Assembly: GCA_024401925.1 (NCBI GenBank)
Contig: JAKSKD010000006.1
Location: 20,463-84,462 of the forward strand
From: Bacteroidales bacterium
Lineage (GTDB): Bacteria > Bacteroidota > Bacteroidia > Bacteroidales > UBA932
Length of the DNA: 64,000 nt
Direction: 5' to 3'
The stretch's first letter is position 1; every line of letters starts with the position of its first letter. Under the pieces are notes generated by a model. It saw only the letters and a program-made list of their open reading frames with translations. It was not told the DNA's origin and ran no database searches. This document shows, piece after piece, positions 9,441 through 18,916 of this stretch. The position numbers and the translations under genes are program-made.

Positions 9441-9908
9441 ATGAAAGTGTCAGTTATTATGGGGTCGACAAGTGACTTGGAAGTCATGTCGGCCGCTTTC
9501 GCCATTTTGGAACAGTTCGGCGTTCCGTATGAGAAGAAAGTCATTAGCGCTCATCGCGCTCCATATCTTCTTGCAGATTACGCATCATCAGCCAGGAACC
9601 GCGGTATCGATGTGATTATTGCCGGTGCCGGTGGCGCTGCGCATCTTCCCGGTGTTACGGCTGCCTACACAACAATTCCGGTAATCGGGGTTCCGATCAG
9701 CGGAAAGGCTTTCGGCGGTATGGATTCACTCTTGTCAATGGTACAGATGCCGTCCGGTATTCCGGTGGCAACCGTGGCGGTGAACGGCGCCAAGAACGCT
9801 GCATTGCTTGCAGTATCCATACTTTCACTTTCTTATGGAGAACTTGTGGAGGCTCTTGACGAGTTCCGTCGCAAGCAGACGGAAGCCATAGAAAAAACGG
9901 AAATCTAA
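9441..9908 (+). CDS. purE: N5-carboxyaminoimidazole ribonucleotide mutase
   Basis: Rearranges N5-CAIR to CAIR (class I PurE). The 155-residue protein has the class I motifs GSTSD (residues 8-12), SAHRAP with His38, AGAGGAAHLPG (61-71), and SLLSMVQMPSG in the C-terminal half. Class I enzymes normally need PurK to make N5-CAIR, and no purK is seen in this window, so it should lie elsewhere if the assignment holds. It is packed between purC1 (3 bp) and purL (11 bp). Confidence 0.95.
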   Translation: MKVSVIMGSTSDLEVMSAAFAILEQFGVPYEKKVISAHRAPYLLADYASSARNRGIDVIIAGAGGAAHLPGVTAAYTTIPVIGVPISGKAFGGMDSLLSMVQMPSGIPVATVAVNGAKNAALLAVSILSLSYGELVEALDEFRRKQTEAIEKTEI

Positions 9909-9919
9909 AGAATATTCTG

Positions 9920-12900
9920 ATGAAAGAAACTACCCGAATTTTTGTCGAGAAGAATGAAGGATTCAGGGTGGAGGCGGAAAGTCTGCGTTGTGAACTCAAC
10001 GAGAATCTTTCCCTTCACATCCGTGGGCTCAGGCTCATCAATGTATATGACCTGGCCGGCTTTTCTGCAGGATTGCTTGAGAAATGCCGTTATTCCGTGT
10101 TCGGTGAGACTGTCACTGATGAAGTTACGGACTCGTTCCCTCTTGAAGGAAAAAAATATCTTGCCGTTGAGTTCATACCGGGACAATTCGACCAGCGCGC
10201 TTCTTCGGCGGTGGATTGTGTCCACCTTATAGAACCATCTGCTGATGTGCAGATACGCAGTTCCAGACTCCTTGTTTTTGATGATGATATGTCGGATGCC
10301 GACCTTGCGGCCGTCCGGCATTATTATATTAATGCTGTAGAGTCCAGGGAAAAGGACCTGTCAAAACTTGCTCTTTCCGACAAGGCTGAAGTGAAGCCTC
10401 TGGCTTCTCTGGACGGTTTCATTGATATGCCTTCAGACCGTTACCGCGCATTCTGCGAGGAATGGGGTCTGGCAATGAATGCAGATGATCTCAATGAGGT
10501 TGTAGAATATTTCAGGAAGGAAAGACGCAATCCGACGGAAACAGAATTAAGGATACTTGACACCTATTGGAGCGATCATTGCCGTCATACCACTTTCACG
10601 ACCGAGCTTACCGGAATAAAGGTTGATAATTCCTTCATCAAAGAGGAAATCGAGTCGGAGCTCGGCGCTTTCCACGATATGCGCCATGAACTTGGCAGGG
10701 AAGGGAAGAGTCTCTGTCTTATGGAACTGGCAACCATTGGCGCTAGATACCTGCGGAAGAAAGGCCTGCTTGACGACATGGAGCAGAGCGAGGAGAATAA
10801 TGCCTGCAGCATATTCATAGATGTGGATGTGGACGGGCAACAGGAAAAATGGCTGCTCCAGTTTAAGAATGAGACACATAATCATCCGACTGAAATCGAA
10901 CCTTTCGGCGGTGCTGCGACTTGTCTTGGCGGAGCCATTAGAGATCCGCTTTCCGGAAGGTCATATGTCTATCAGGCAATGCGCGTGACCGGAGCTGGAA
11001 ATATCTGCAAACCTGTTTCAGAGACGATTTCCGGTAAACTTCCGCAGAAAGTCATCACCCGCAAAGCTGCCGGCGGTTATTCTAGCTACGGCAATCAGAT
11101 AGGGCTTGCAACCACCCATGTTCGTGAAATCTATCATCCAGGTTATGTGGCCAAGAGGCTGGAGATAGGTGCTGTTGTCGGTGCGGTTAAGGCAGAAAAT
11201 GTCAGGAGGGAAAGCCCGGCTCCGGGAGATGTCATCCTTCTTCTTGGTGGCCGTACGGGACGTGACGGCATTGGTGGAGCGACAGGATCGTCCAAGGAGC
11301 ATACTGAGAGTTCCATAGAGACCTGCGGAAGCGAAGTGCAGAAAGGAAATGCCCCGGAAGAGCGTAAGCTCCAGAGACTGTTCCGCCGTCCTGAGGTTAC
11401 GAAACTTATAAAGAAGTCCAATGATTTCGGTGCCGGAGGAGTCAGTGTCGCCATCGGCGAGCTGGCAGACGGACTGGACATATATCTTAATAGGGTCCCG
11501 ACAAAATATAGTGGTCTGAATGTCACGGAACTTGCAATCAGTGAATCCCAGGAAAGAATGGCCGTTGTAGTCGAGGCTAAGGACAGGACGAAGTTTGAAG
11601 ACTTCTGCCGCAGTGAGAATGTCGAGGTGACTTATGTTGCTGACGTCACTGACAGCGGAAGGATGAAGATGTTCAACAGGGGAGAACTTGTCGCTGACCT
11701 TTCACGCGAGTTCATAGACAGCGCAGGTGCGAAACATTTTGCGGAGGCCGTTGTGGGCAAGGTTGAGGATATTGATCCTTTCGCTCAACAGCCAGATGGA
11801 AATACGATATCCGACAAGATGTGCGCGACCCTTTCTTCTCCTAATGTGGCATCTCAGAAAGGCCTTGTGGAGATGTTTGATTCCACCATCGGTCGCTCCA
11901 CTGTCCTTATGCCGTACGGTGGTGTGCTGCAGTCCAGTGAGACCCAGGTCTCTGTCCAGAAGCTTCCTGCTGACGGCTACACCGAAACCGCCAGTATGAT
12001 GGCATTCGGATACAATCCTTATCTAGCATCGTGGAGTCCGTATCACGGAGCCGCCTATTCCGTTGTAGAGGCCTGCGCAAAGGTTGTCGCTGCCGGTGGC
12101 GACTGGTCACGGATGCGTTTCTCTTACCAGGAGTATTTCGAACGCATGACCCACGACCCGCACAGCTGGGGCAAACCTCTCAGTGCACTTCTCGGTGCAT
12201 TGAAGATGCAGACTGCTTTCGGACTTCCTTCAATCGGAGGAAAGGATTCTATGAGCGGTACTTTTGAGGATATCAGCGTTCCTCCTACTCTTGTCGCCTT
12301 CGGAATCACTCCTGTGAAGGTTTCCGACGTCATCTCCACGGAATTCAAGTGGGCCGGCAACAAGATATACCTTATAAAACATACACCTCTTTCGAACCGT
12401 ATGCCTGATACTGAGCAGCTGAAGCGCAACTGGAATTTTGTCCATTCTCAGATTATTTCCGGCAACATAGTCTCAGCCTGGGCTGTCGGCTTCGGCGGAG
12501 TTGCCGAAGGACTTGCGAAGATGTGCTTCGGAAATCAGTTCGGAGTCAGTGTCAAGCTCGGCGAGGCTGATCTTTTCGGACTTTCCTACGGCTCCATTAT
12601 CGTCGAGGCTGACGGGGCTCTCGATTATGAAAATGCGGTGCTTCTCGGAGAAGTAACAGACAATGAGGACGGAAAACTGCACATCAACGGCGCATCAGTG
12701 TCGCTGGACCGCCTTGAGGAGGCCTGGTCGGGACGCTACAACGCAGTCTATCCGCAGACTGCCAAAGCGCATTTCAGCGGCTCTCCGTCTAAATTTTCCG
12801 GAACTCTCTCCAGTAAAACCATGGCCGCCCGTGGCCTTGTGAACGGGAGGGGTCCGGCCGTCAGGCTGGGAGGGATGGAGCGAAGCGGAAGTTTTGTCGG

Positions 12901-13729
12901 AGAGAGTGCAGGGAAATATGACGGGAAGCCGCTGGTATTCCTGCCGGTATTCCCGGGAACGAACTGCGACTACGACACCGCAAAAGCCTTCAGGAAGGCC
13001 GGAGCCGTGACCCGTTTCGGAGTCTTCTGCAACCTTACCGCGGACGATGTCCACAGGTCGATAGCAGAGATGAAGAAGAACATATCCGAATGTCAGATAC
13101 TTGCGCTCTCGGGAGGATTCTCTTCCGGAGACGAACCTGACGGAAGTGGTAAGTTTATAGCGAATGTTTTGAATAACAGCGAGATAGCTGAAGAGATACA
13201 TAAACTCCTTGACCGTGGCGGCCTCATCCTTGGCATCTGCAACGGATTCCAGGCGCTCGTCAAGAGCGGACTGCTTCCTTACGGACGTCTCGGTATGGTG
13301 ACAAAGGAATCTCCAACACTTTTCAGAAACGACATCAACCGCCACATCTCTCATATGGTGACTACACGTGTTGCCACTACGGCATCGCCTTGGCTTGCCG
13401 GGCTTAATGTCGGCGATCTTCACACCATTGCTGTGAGTCACGGGGAAGGTAAGTTCGTAGTTGACGAAAAACTGGCAAAACAGCTCTTCGAGAACGGTCA
13501 GGTTGCATTCCAGTACGTGGATCCTATTACGGAGAATCCTACGATGGAGTCCCCGTATAATCCAAACGGTTCATATTACGCAATAGAAGGTATCATAAGC
13601 CCTGACGGACAGATACTCGGAAAGATGGGCCATACGGAGCGCTTCGAACCGGGACTCTTCAAGAATATTCCTGAAGACCTTGATCAGCCTCTCTTTGAAA
13701 ATGCAGTCAAATATTTTACAGGTAAGTAG
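9920..13729 (+). CDS. purL: Phosphoribosylformylglycinamidine synthase, single-chain
   Basis: Converts FGAR to FGAM with glutamine and ATP. The 1269-residue protein contains the linker, FGAM-synthase core (LDTYWSDHCRHTTF, FKNETHNHPTEIEPFGGAAT) and a C-terminal glutaminase domain (VFPGTNCDYDTAKAF, LSGGFSSGDEPDG). Here the glutaminase triad is intact: Cys1107 in GICNGFQ, His1238 and Glu1240 in MGHTERFE. It resembles the long single-chain form found in Clostridia and Bacteroidales. It is the only one of the three glutamine-using enzymes recognised in this window with a complete active site. purC2 follows after 2 bp. Confidence 0.96.
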   Translation: MKETTRIFVEKNEGFRVEAESLRCELNENLSLHIRGLRLINVYDLAGFSAGLLEKCRYSVFGETVTDEVTDSFPLEGKKYLAVEFIPGQFDQRASSAVDCVHLIEPSADVQIRSSRLLVFDDDMSDADLAAVRHYYINAVESREKDLSKLALSDKAEVKPLASLDGFIDMPSDRYRAFCEEWGLAMNADDLNEVVEYFRKERRNPTETELRILDTYWSDHCRHTTFTTELTGIKVDNSFIKEEIESELGAFHDMRHELGREGKSLCLMELATIGARYLRKKGLLDDMEQSEENNACSIFIDVDVDGQQEKWLLQFKNETHNHPTEIEPFGGAATCLGGAIRDPLSGRSYVYQAMRVTGAGNICKPVSETISGKLPQKVITRKAAGGYSSYGNQIGLATTHVREIYHPGYVAKRLEIGAVVGAVKAENVRRESPAPGDVILLLGGRTGRDGIGGATGSSKEHTESSIETCGSEVQKGNAPEERKLQRLFRRPEVTKLIKKSNDFGAGGVSVAIGELADGLDIYLNRVPTKYSGLNVTELAISESQERMAVVVEAKDRTKFEDFCRSENVEVTYVADVTDSGRMKMFNRGELVADLSREFIDSAGAKHFAEAVVGKVEDIDPFAQQPDGNTISDKMCATLSSPNVASQKGLVEMFDSTIGRSTVLMPYGGVLQSSETQVSVQKLPADGYTETASMMAFGYNPYLASWSPYHGAAYSVVEACAKVVAAGGDWSRMRFSYQEYFERMTHDPHSWGKPLSALLGALKMQTAFGLPSIGGKDSMSGTFEDISVPPTLVAFGITPVKVSDVISTEFKWAGNKIYLIKHTPLSNRMPDTEQLKRNWNFVHSQIISGNIVSAWAVGFGGVAEGLAKMCFGNQFGVSVKLGEADLFGLSYGSIIVEADGALDYENAVLLGEVTDNEDGKLHINGASVSLDRLEEAWSGRYNAVYPQTAKAHFSGSPSKFSGTLSSKTMAARGLVNGRGPAVRLGGMERSGSFVGESAGKYDGKPLVFLPVFPGTNCDYDTAKAFRKAGAVTRFGVFCNLTADDVHRSIAEMKKNISECQILALSGGFSSGDEPDGSGKFIANVLNNSEIAEEIHKLLDRGGLILGICNGFQALVKSGLLPYGRLGMVTKESPTLFRNDINRHISHMVTTRVATTASPWLAGLNVGDLHTIAVSHGEGKFVVDEKLAKQLFENGQVAFQYVDPITENPTMESPYNPNGSYYAIEGIISPDGQILGKMGHTERFEPGLFKNIPEDLDQPLFENAVKYFTGK

Positions 13730-13731
13730 TT

Positions 13732-14451
13732 ATGGCAGAGAACGAACTGATATACGACGGAAAGGAAAAGAAGGTATACTCCACATCAGATCCCGATGTG
13801 GTCCGTATATATTACAATGATATCGCCACTGCATATGGAGGCATCAAGCAGGCTGCGCTGAAGGATAAGGGCATCTGCAACAACCGAATTTCGTCAATTG
13901 TATTTCGAACCCTTACCGAACATGGCATCAGCAATCATTTCATCCGCAGGATAAGCGACCGTGAACAGCTATGCAGGAGGATAGAGATTATCCCCCTGCA
14001 GATAATTGTCCGCAACCGTCTTGCCGGGACTACCGCAAGGATGCTAGGAGTTGAGAATGGAACACGAATTTCAAATGTTGTCTTCGAACTTCGATACAAC
14101 TGCGACGAACTTATGGACCCTATGATCAACGAGCATCATGCTGTAGCCCTAGGACTGCTGACCTATGAGGAGTTGAAGTCCGTTATGGATGTCGCAGCAA
14201 AGACAAATGAAGTGCTGAAGGAACTGTTCCATTCAGCTTCGATAGAGCTTGTGGACTTCAAAATGGAGGTCGGAAGGGCATCTGACGGCTGCCTGATTGT
14301 GTCTGATGAGATAAGTCCGGACAACTGCCGGCTCTGGGACGAGAAGACCGGAGAAGTGCTGGACAAGGACAGGTTCCGTCACGATATGAGTGACGTATGT
14401 GCTTCATACCGAGAGGTGATGGAAAGATTGATAAAAGTATCTGAACAATGA
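13732..14451 (+). CDS. purC: SAICAR synthetase (second copy, classical bacterial type)
   Basis: Same reaction as the gene at 8754 but of the classical type. The 239-residue protein shows LIYDGKEKKVY, NDIATAYGG, VRNRLAGTTARMLG, LVDFKMEVGRA and DEISPDNCRLWD. All the Asp, Lys, Glu and Arg residues expected for catalysis and binding are present. The usual FNG after ATA is YGG here, a small departure. It lies between purL (2 bp) and purF (4-bp overlap). The two PurC proteins share little sequence, so they are not a recent tandem duplication. Confidence 0.92.
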   Translation: MAENELIYDGKEKKVYSTSDPDVVRIYYNDIATAYGGIKQAALKDKGICNNRISSIVFRTLTEHGISNHFIRRISDREQLCRRIEIIPLQIIVRNRLAGTTARMLGVENGTRISNVVFELRYNCDELMDPMINEHHAVALGLLTYEELKSVMDVAAKTNEVLKELFHSASIELVDFKMEVGRASDGCLIVSDEISPDNCRLWDEKTGEVLDKDRFRHDMSDVCASYREVMERLIKVSEQ

Positions 14452-15797
14452 GTGTTTTCGGAGTTTATGGCGTAAAGAACGCCGCACAGGTTATTTATTT
14501 CGGGCTTCACGCCCTGCAGCACAGAGGGCAGGAAGGAGCCGGAATGGCTGTTTTCGATGACCGGGGAATCTGTCAACATCATCGGGGACTCGGACTGGCC
14601 GGAGAGGTCTTTTCCCAGTCTGTCCTCTCCAATATCACAGGGGGACTTGGAGTGGGAAGCACTCAGTACGCAAATGTCTCCAAGGGGGGCTACGACAATG
14701 TCCAGCCTCTTTTCTTCCATCATAAAACCGGCGACCTTGCGATTGCCGGGGAAGGCAACCTTGTCAATTCTGCGCAGATTTCTGCGTATCTGGAGAACAA
14801 CGGAACGATGTTCCACACTTACACGGACAGCGAGATACTTGCAAACCTCATCAAGAAAAATGGCGCAGAAGACCGTATCACCCGTATCATAGAAGCACTA
14901 AATATGATGGAAGGCGGTTTTGCTTTCCTGATTGTCACAAAAAACAGAATATACGCAGCCAGGGACAAATATGGAATCAAACCTCTTGCTGTTGGACGTC
15001 TTGGCGACGGCTGGGTGATTAGTAGCGAGACCTGTGCCTTCGACCTCGTCGGAGCGGAATATGTCCGTGACGTTGAACCTGGTGAGATAGTCTCAATTGA
15101 TGCGAAAGGGGTTCGCAGTACGCGCTTCTCCAAATTCCAAAAACATAAGGTGTGCGCAATGGAATATATCTACATTGCTCGTCCGGACAGTGTCATAGAC
15201 GGTTGCGGTGTGCATGCTTACAGAAGAGAGACAGGACGTCGTCTGGCAGATGAATGCCCTGCAGATGCTGACATAGTGGTAGGTGTTCCTGATTCCGGGC
15301 TTAGTGCGGCTATGGGATATGCGGAGCGTGCTGGACTTCCTTTCGAGCAGGGTCTTGTGAAAAACAGATATGTCGCGAGGACTTTCATCCAGCCGTCTCA
15401 GGAAATGCGCGAAAAGGGTGTGCAGATGAAACTCTCAGCGGTGCGCAGTATCGTTTCAGGCAAGAGACTTGTGCTTGTGGACGACTCCATTGTGCGCGGC
15501 ACCACCTGCCTGAAGATTGTAAAGCTTCTGCGTGCTGCCGGAGCGAAGGAAATTCACGTCCGCATAGCAAGCCCTATGATGACGCATCCTTGCTATTATG
15601 GCGTTGATACATCCACTGAGGAGGAACTTCTCTGTGCCCACCGCAATCTGGAAGAGGCCTGTTCTATGATCGAGGCAGATTCCCTCGGATATGTTTCCTG
15701 TGATGCTTCTGTGGCGTCCACGTTCGGATGTTCCGAACTGTGTCTGGCCTGCTTCAACGGAGAATATCCTACTGCACTTTATGATTATGAAAAATAA
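14448..15797 (+). CDS. purF: Amidophosphoribosyltransferase with degenerate glutaminase site
   Basis: First committed purine step, PRPP to phosphoribosylamine. The 449-residue chain aligns with the Bacillus-type enzyme throughout: ALQHRGQEGAG, the PRPP motif VLVDDSIVRGTTC, and the iron-sulfur cysteine contexts KVCAMEYIYIARPDS, THPCYYGVDTS and CSELCLACFNG. The N-terminal glutaminase is broken. The catalytic N-terminal Cys of CGVFGI is absent: the protein begins MSVFGVYG, and an in-frame stop two codons upstream rules out an earlier start. GHVRYATAG is GSTQYANVS (Gln73 for the glutamine-binding Arg). AHNGNLVN is AGEGNLVN (Glu102 for the oxyanion Asn). Glutamine use is therefore not expected; ammonia-dependent activity is plausible because the synthase half looks intact. 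Confidence 0.93.
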   Translation: MSVFGVYGVKNAAQVIYFGLHALQHRGQEGAGMAVFDDRGICQHHRGLGLAGEVFSQSVLSNITGGLGVGSTQYANVSKGGYDNVQPLFFHHKTGDLAIAGEGNLVNSAQISAYLENNGTMFHTYTDSEILANLIKKNGAEDRITRIIEALNMMEGGFAFLIVTKNRIYAARDKYGIKPLAVGRLGDGWVISSETCAFDLVGAEYVRDVEPGEIVSIDAKGVRSTRFSKFQKHKVCAMEYIYIARPDSVIDGCGVHAYRRETGRRLADECPADADIVVGVPDSGLSAAMGYAERAGLPFEQGLVKNRYVARTFIQPSQEMREKGVQMKLSAVRSIVSGKRLVLVDDSIVRGTTCLKIVKLLRAAGAKEIHVRIASPMMTHPCYYGVDTSTEEELLCAHRNLEEACSMIEADSLGYVSCDASVASTFGCSELCLACFNGEYPTALYDYEK

Positions 15798-15804
15798 ATG
15801 AGAT

Positions 15805-16830
15805 ATGGCTAAGAGTTATGAAAATGCAGGTGTGAACCTGGAAGCCGGGTATGAGGTTGTAAGTAGAATAAAGAAACATGTAGCTTCAACAAGAAGGCCT
15901 GGGTGGATGAGTGGAATAGGCTCTTTCGGAGGTATGTTCGATCTCGCTTCACTCGGATATAAGGAACCTGTTCTTGTAAGCGGGACTGATGGTGTCGGAA
16001 CAAAGTTGAAAATTGCCTTTGCTATGGACAAGCACGATACTGTGGGTATTGATGCCGTGGCTATGTGCGTTAATGACGTTCTGGCCCAAGGAGCCGAGCC
16101 GCTTGTGTTTCTGGATTATGTGGCCGTCGGACATAATGTCCCGGAGAAGATTGAGGCGATAGTCGCCGGAGTGGCCGAAGGATGCCGTCAGGCCGGTTGC
16201 GCCCTTGTCGGCGGAGAGACTGCCGAGATGCCCGGGATGTATGAGGGCGGAGAGTATGATATTGCCGGCTTCACTGTCGGAGTGGTCGAGAAATCAAAGC
16301 TCATTGACGGCAGTAAGGTTAAAGTTGGTGATGTCCTCGTAGGCATAGCGTCCACGGGCGTACATTCCAACGGTTTCAGTCTCGTGAGGAAAATCGTTGC
16401 TGACGCAGGCCTCGAATTTACTCAGGAAATACCTGAATTTGGAGGGAAGCGCCTTGGCGACGTGCTATTGACCCCTACGAAGATATATGTGAAACAGGTT
16501 CTCGATGTCATCCGCAACTGTGATGTCCACGGCGTGGCGCATATTACCGGGGGCGGATTTGACGAGAATATCCCGCGTATCCTTCACGAAGGACAGGGTA
16601 TCGAGATCCGTGAGGGCAGTTGGGAAATCCTGCCTGTGTTCCGTATGCTGGAGAAATGGGGCGGAGTTCCGCACCGTGAAATGTTCAATATTTTCAATAT
16701 GGGTATAGGAATGGTGCTCGCGCTCGATGAATCCGAGGCACAGACAGCAATAGATATTCTGGCGTCCCACGGAGAAAAGGCGACGATTATCGGCAAGATT
16801 ACATCCAGCTCAGAAGTTAGCATCATATGA
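15805..16830 (+). CDS. purM: Phosphoribosylformylglycinamidine cyclo-ligase (AIR synthetase)
   Basis: Closes FGAM to AIR with ATP. The 341-residue protein has the family sequence [14 protein letters not shown] in its first third, the [12 protein letters not shown] segment (about residues 134-145) and [13 protein letters not shown] near residue 245. Length and motifs are normal. It follows purF by 7 bp and overlaps purN by 4 bp, within the purine operon. Confidence 0.96.
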   Translation: MAKSYENAGVNLEAGYEVVSRIKKHVASTRRPGWMSGIGSFGGMFDLASLGYKEPVLVSGTDGVGTKLKIAFAMDKHDTVGIDAVAMCVNDVLAQGAEPLVFLDYVAVGHNVPEKIEAIVAGVAEGCRQAGCALVGGETAEMPGMYEGGEYDIAGFTVGVVEKSKLIDGSKVKVGDVLVGIASTGVHSNGFSLVRKIVADAGLEFTQEIPEFGGKRLGDVLLTPTKIYVKQVLDVIRNCDVHGVAHITGGGFDENIPRILHEGQGIEIREGSWEILPVFRMLEKWGGVPHREMFNIFNMGIGMVLALDESEAQTAIDILASHGEKATIIGKITSSSEVSII

Positions 16831-17384
16831 AAAGAATTGCCGTATTCGCGAGCGGTAACGGCTCGAACTATGAGGCGATAGCCACTGCCTGCGCAAACCA
16901 TAATCTGGATGCTGAAGTCGTGCTGCTGGTCGTGGACAAGCCTGGCGCGTACGTGTTGCAGAGGGCGGAGAAATTCGGCACCCCTGTACTGGCCTTCTCT
17001 CCGAAGGACTATGCCTTCAAGTCTGACTATGAGACTATCATTGCCGACAGAATGGACGAGTTGAAGGTGGATCTTGTATGCCTTGCCGGTTATATGCGCA
17101 TTATTGGAGACGTGCTGCTTTCACGTTATGGGGGCAGGATTATCAACATACATCCTTCACTTCTGCCTGCATTCCGCGGTGCACATGCCGTGGAACAGGC
17201 TGTGGAATATGGCGTCAAGGTATATGGCATCACAATACACTGGGTAGATGCTACATTGGATGGAGGAAAGATAATCGCGCAGAGGGCTTTCGAGTATGAC
17301 GGAAACGACTCGGAGGAAGTACATCGCCTCGGTCAGATCATTGAACACCAATTATACATAGAAACAATTAATAAACTTATATGA
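16827..17384 (+). CDS. purN: Phosphoribosylglycinamide formyltransferase
   Basis: Transfers the formyl group of 10-formyl-THF to GAR. The 185-residue protein carries the N-terminal [13 protein letters not shown] loop and the catalytic set Asn107 and His109 ([11 protein letters not shown]) plus Asp145 ([11 protein letters not shown]), matching Asn, His and Asp of the characterised enzyme. It overlaps purM and purH by 4 bp on each side. The formate-dependent alternative PurT is not seen here, so this step depends on the folate pool fed by FolD and glycine cleavage. Confidence 0.95.
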   Translation: MKRIAVFASGNGSNYEAIATACANHNLDAEVVLLVVDKPGAYVLQRAEKFGTPVLAFSPKDYAFKSDYETIIADRMDELKVDLVCLAGYMRIIGDVLLSRYGGRIINIHPSLLPAFRGAHAVEQAVEYGVKVYGITIHWVDATLDGGKIIAQRAFEYDGNDSEEVHRLGQIIEHQLYIETINKLI

Positions 17385-18913
17385 AAAGAGCATTAGTAAG
17401 TGTCAGCGACAAGACAGGACTTGTTGAGTTCGTAAAAGGCCTCCAGGATCTGGGATGGGAAATCATTGCAACCGGCGGTACTCAAAAACTGCTGGATTCC
17501 AATGGCGTGAAGACAATAGGAATCAGTGAGGTAACAGGCTTTCCCGAGATATGTGACGGCCGTGTCAAGACCCTCCACCCGAAGGTGCACGGTGGAATCC
17601 TTGCACGCAGGGATATTCCCGAACATATGGCGACATTGAAGGAAAACGGCATACAGACCATAGAACTGGTCTGCGTCAACCTCTATCCGTTCAAACAGAC
17701 TATTGCCAAACCGGATGTTACTATGGAGGACGCCATCGAGAATATCGACATAGGCGGTCCCTCTATGGTACGCAGCGCTGCAAAGAACTGGAAGGATGTC
17801 AATATCGTATGCGATCCTGCGGACTATGACACAGTACTTGCAGAGCTTCGCGAGAATGGCTGGACCTCGGATGAGACCCGTCTGAAATTGTCTGCAAAGG
17901 CTTATACTCATACTGCCGAATACGATATGATGATTGCTTCATATATGCGCGGAAAGGCCGGCCTGAACGAGAAACTTTTCCTCGAATACGACCTCAAACA
18001 GCCTCTGCGCTATGGTGAGAACCCTCATCAGGATGCAAAGTTCTTTGCTGCGCAGGAGAAGACTCCGTATTCTCTCGCATTCGCACGTCAGATTCAGGGC
18101 AAAGAACTGTCCTACAATAATATCCAGGACGCAAATGCCGCACTGAATGTGGTACGTGACTTCGATGAGCCTTTCTGTGTGGCCCTGAAGCATATGAATC
18201 CTTGTGGTGCTGCTGTAGGAAAGACGATAGAAGAGGCCTGGCAGGCTGCATATGAGGCCGACAAGGTAAGTATTTACGGAGGAATCGTTGCTGTGAACCG
18301 CGAACTCACAGCTGAAGTGGCACGTGGTATGAAACCTATTTTCCTTGAGATTGTCATTGCACCGTCATTCTCTCCTGAGGCTCTTGAAATACTGTCCTCA
18401 AAGACTAACCTGAGAGTCCTTGAGGTCGATATGACGAAATCCGACAAGCCGGTTCCTCAGTATATCAGCGTGAACGGCGGAATGCTTGCACAAAAACTCG
18501 ATACCAATGTTGAAGATATAAAGGCGGAGATGTGCGTCACAAAGGCAAAGCCTGACAATGCCATCCTTGATGACCTTGAGTTCGGATGGAAAATTGTGAA
18601 ACACGTGAAGTCCAATGCCATTGCTGTTGTCCGTGACGGACATACAATCGGTGTAGGCGCAGGCCAGACCAATCGTGTAGGTTCCGCGGAAATCGCCCTC
18701 AAAGAAGCGCAGAATGCCGGTTTTTCTGATGGACTGACTCTTGCTTCCGACGGATTCCTCCCGTTCGGAGATACGGTTGCCCTGGCTGCACAATATGGAG
18801 TGAAAGCCATAGTTCAGCCGGGCGGCAGCATCCGTGACGAAGAGTCGATCCGGAAGGCTGACGAACTCGGCATCATAATGCTGTTCACTGGAGTAAGACA
18901 TTTCAAACATTAG
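17381..18913 (+). CDS. purH: Bifunctional AICAR formyltransferase / IMP cyclohydrolase
   Basis: Last two steps to IMP, using 10-formyl-THF. The 510-residue protein has the N-terminal MGS-like cyclohydrolase domain (LVSVSDKTGLVEF, DGRVKTLHPKVHGGI) and the C-terminal transformylase with the catalytic LKHMNPCGAAVG segment (about residue 270) and GVGAGQTNRVGS (about residue 425). Both domains are full length. It overlaps purN by 4 bp, and purD follows after 3 bp. Confidence 0.96.
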   Translation: MKRALVSVSDKTGLVEFVKGLQDLGWEIIATGGTQKLLDSNGVKTIGISEVTGFPEICDGRVKTLHPKVHGGILARRDIPEHMATLKENGIQTIELVCVNLYPFKQTIAKPDVTMEDAIENIDIGGPSMVRSAAKNWKDVNIVCDPADYDTVLAELRENGWTSDETRLKLSAKAYTHTAEYDMMIASYMRGKAGLNEKLFLEYDLKQPLRYGENPHQDAKFFAAQEKTPYSLAFARQIQGKELSYNNIQDANAALNVVRDFDEPFCVALKHMNPCGAAVGKTIEEAWQAAYEADKVSIYGGIVAVNRELTAEVARGMKPIFLEIVIAPSFSPEALEILSSKTNLRVLEVDMTKSDKPVPQYISVNGGMLAQKLDTNVEDIKAEMCVTKAKPDNAILDDLEFGWKIVKHVKSNAIAVVRDGHTIGVGAGQTNRVGSAEIALKEAQNAGFSDGLTLASDGFLPFGDTVALAAQYGVKAIVQPGGSIRDEESIRKADELGIIMLFTGVRHFKH

Positions 18914-18916
18914 AAT

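Noticed and set aside
12695-13441. 248-codon frame antisense to purL
   Set aside because: It lies opposite the conserved glutaminase domain and has no recognisable features.
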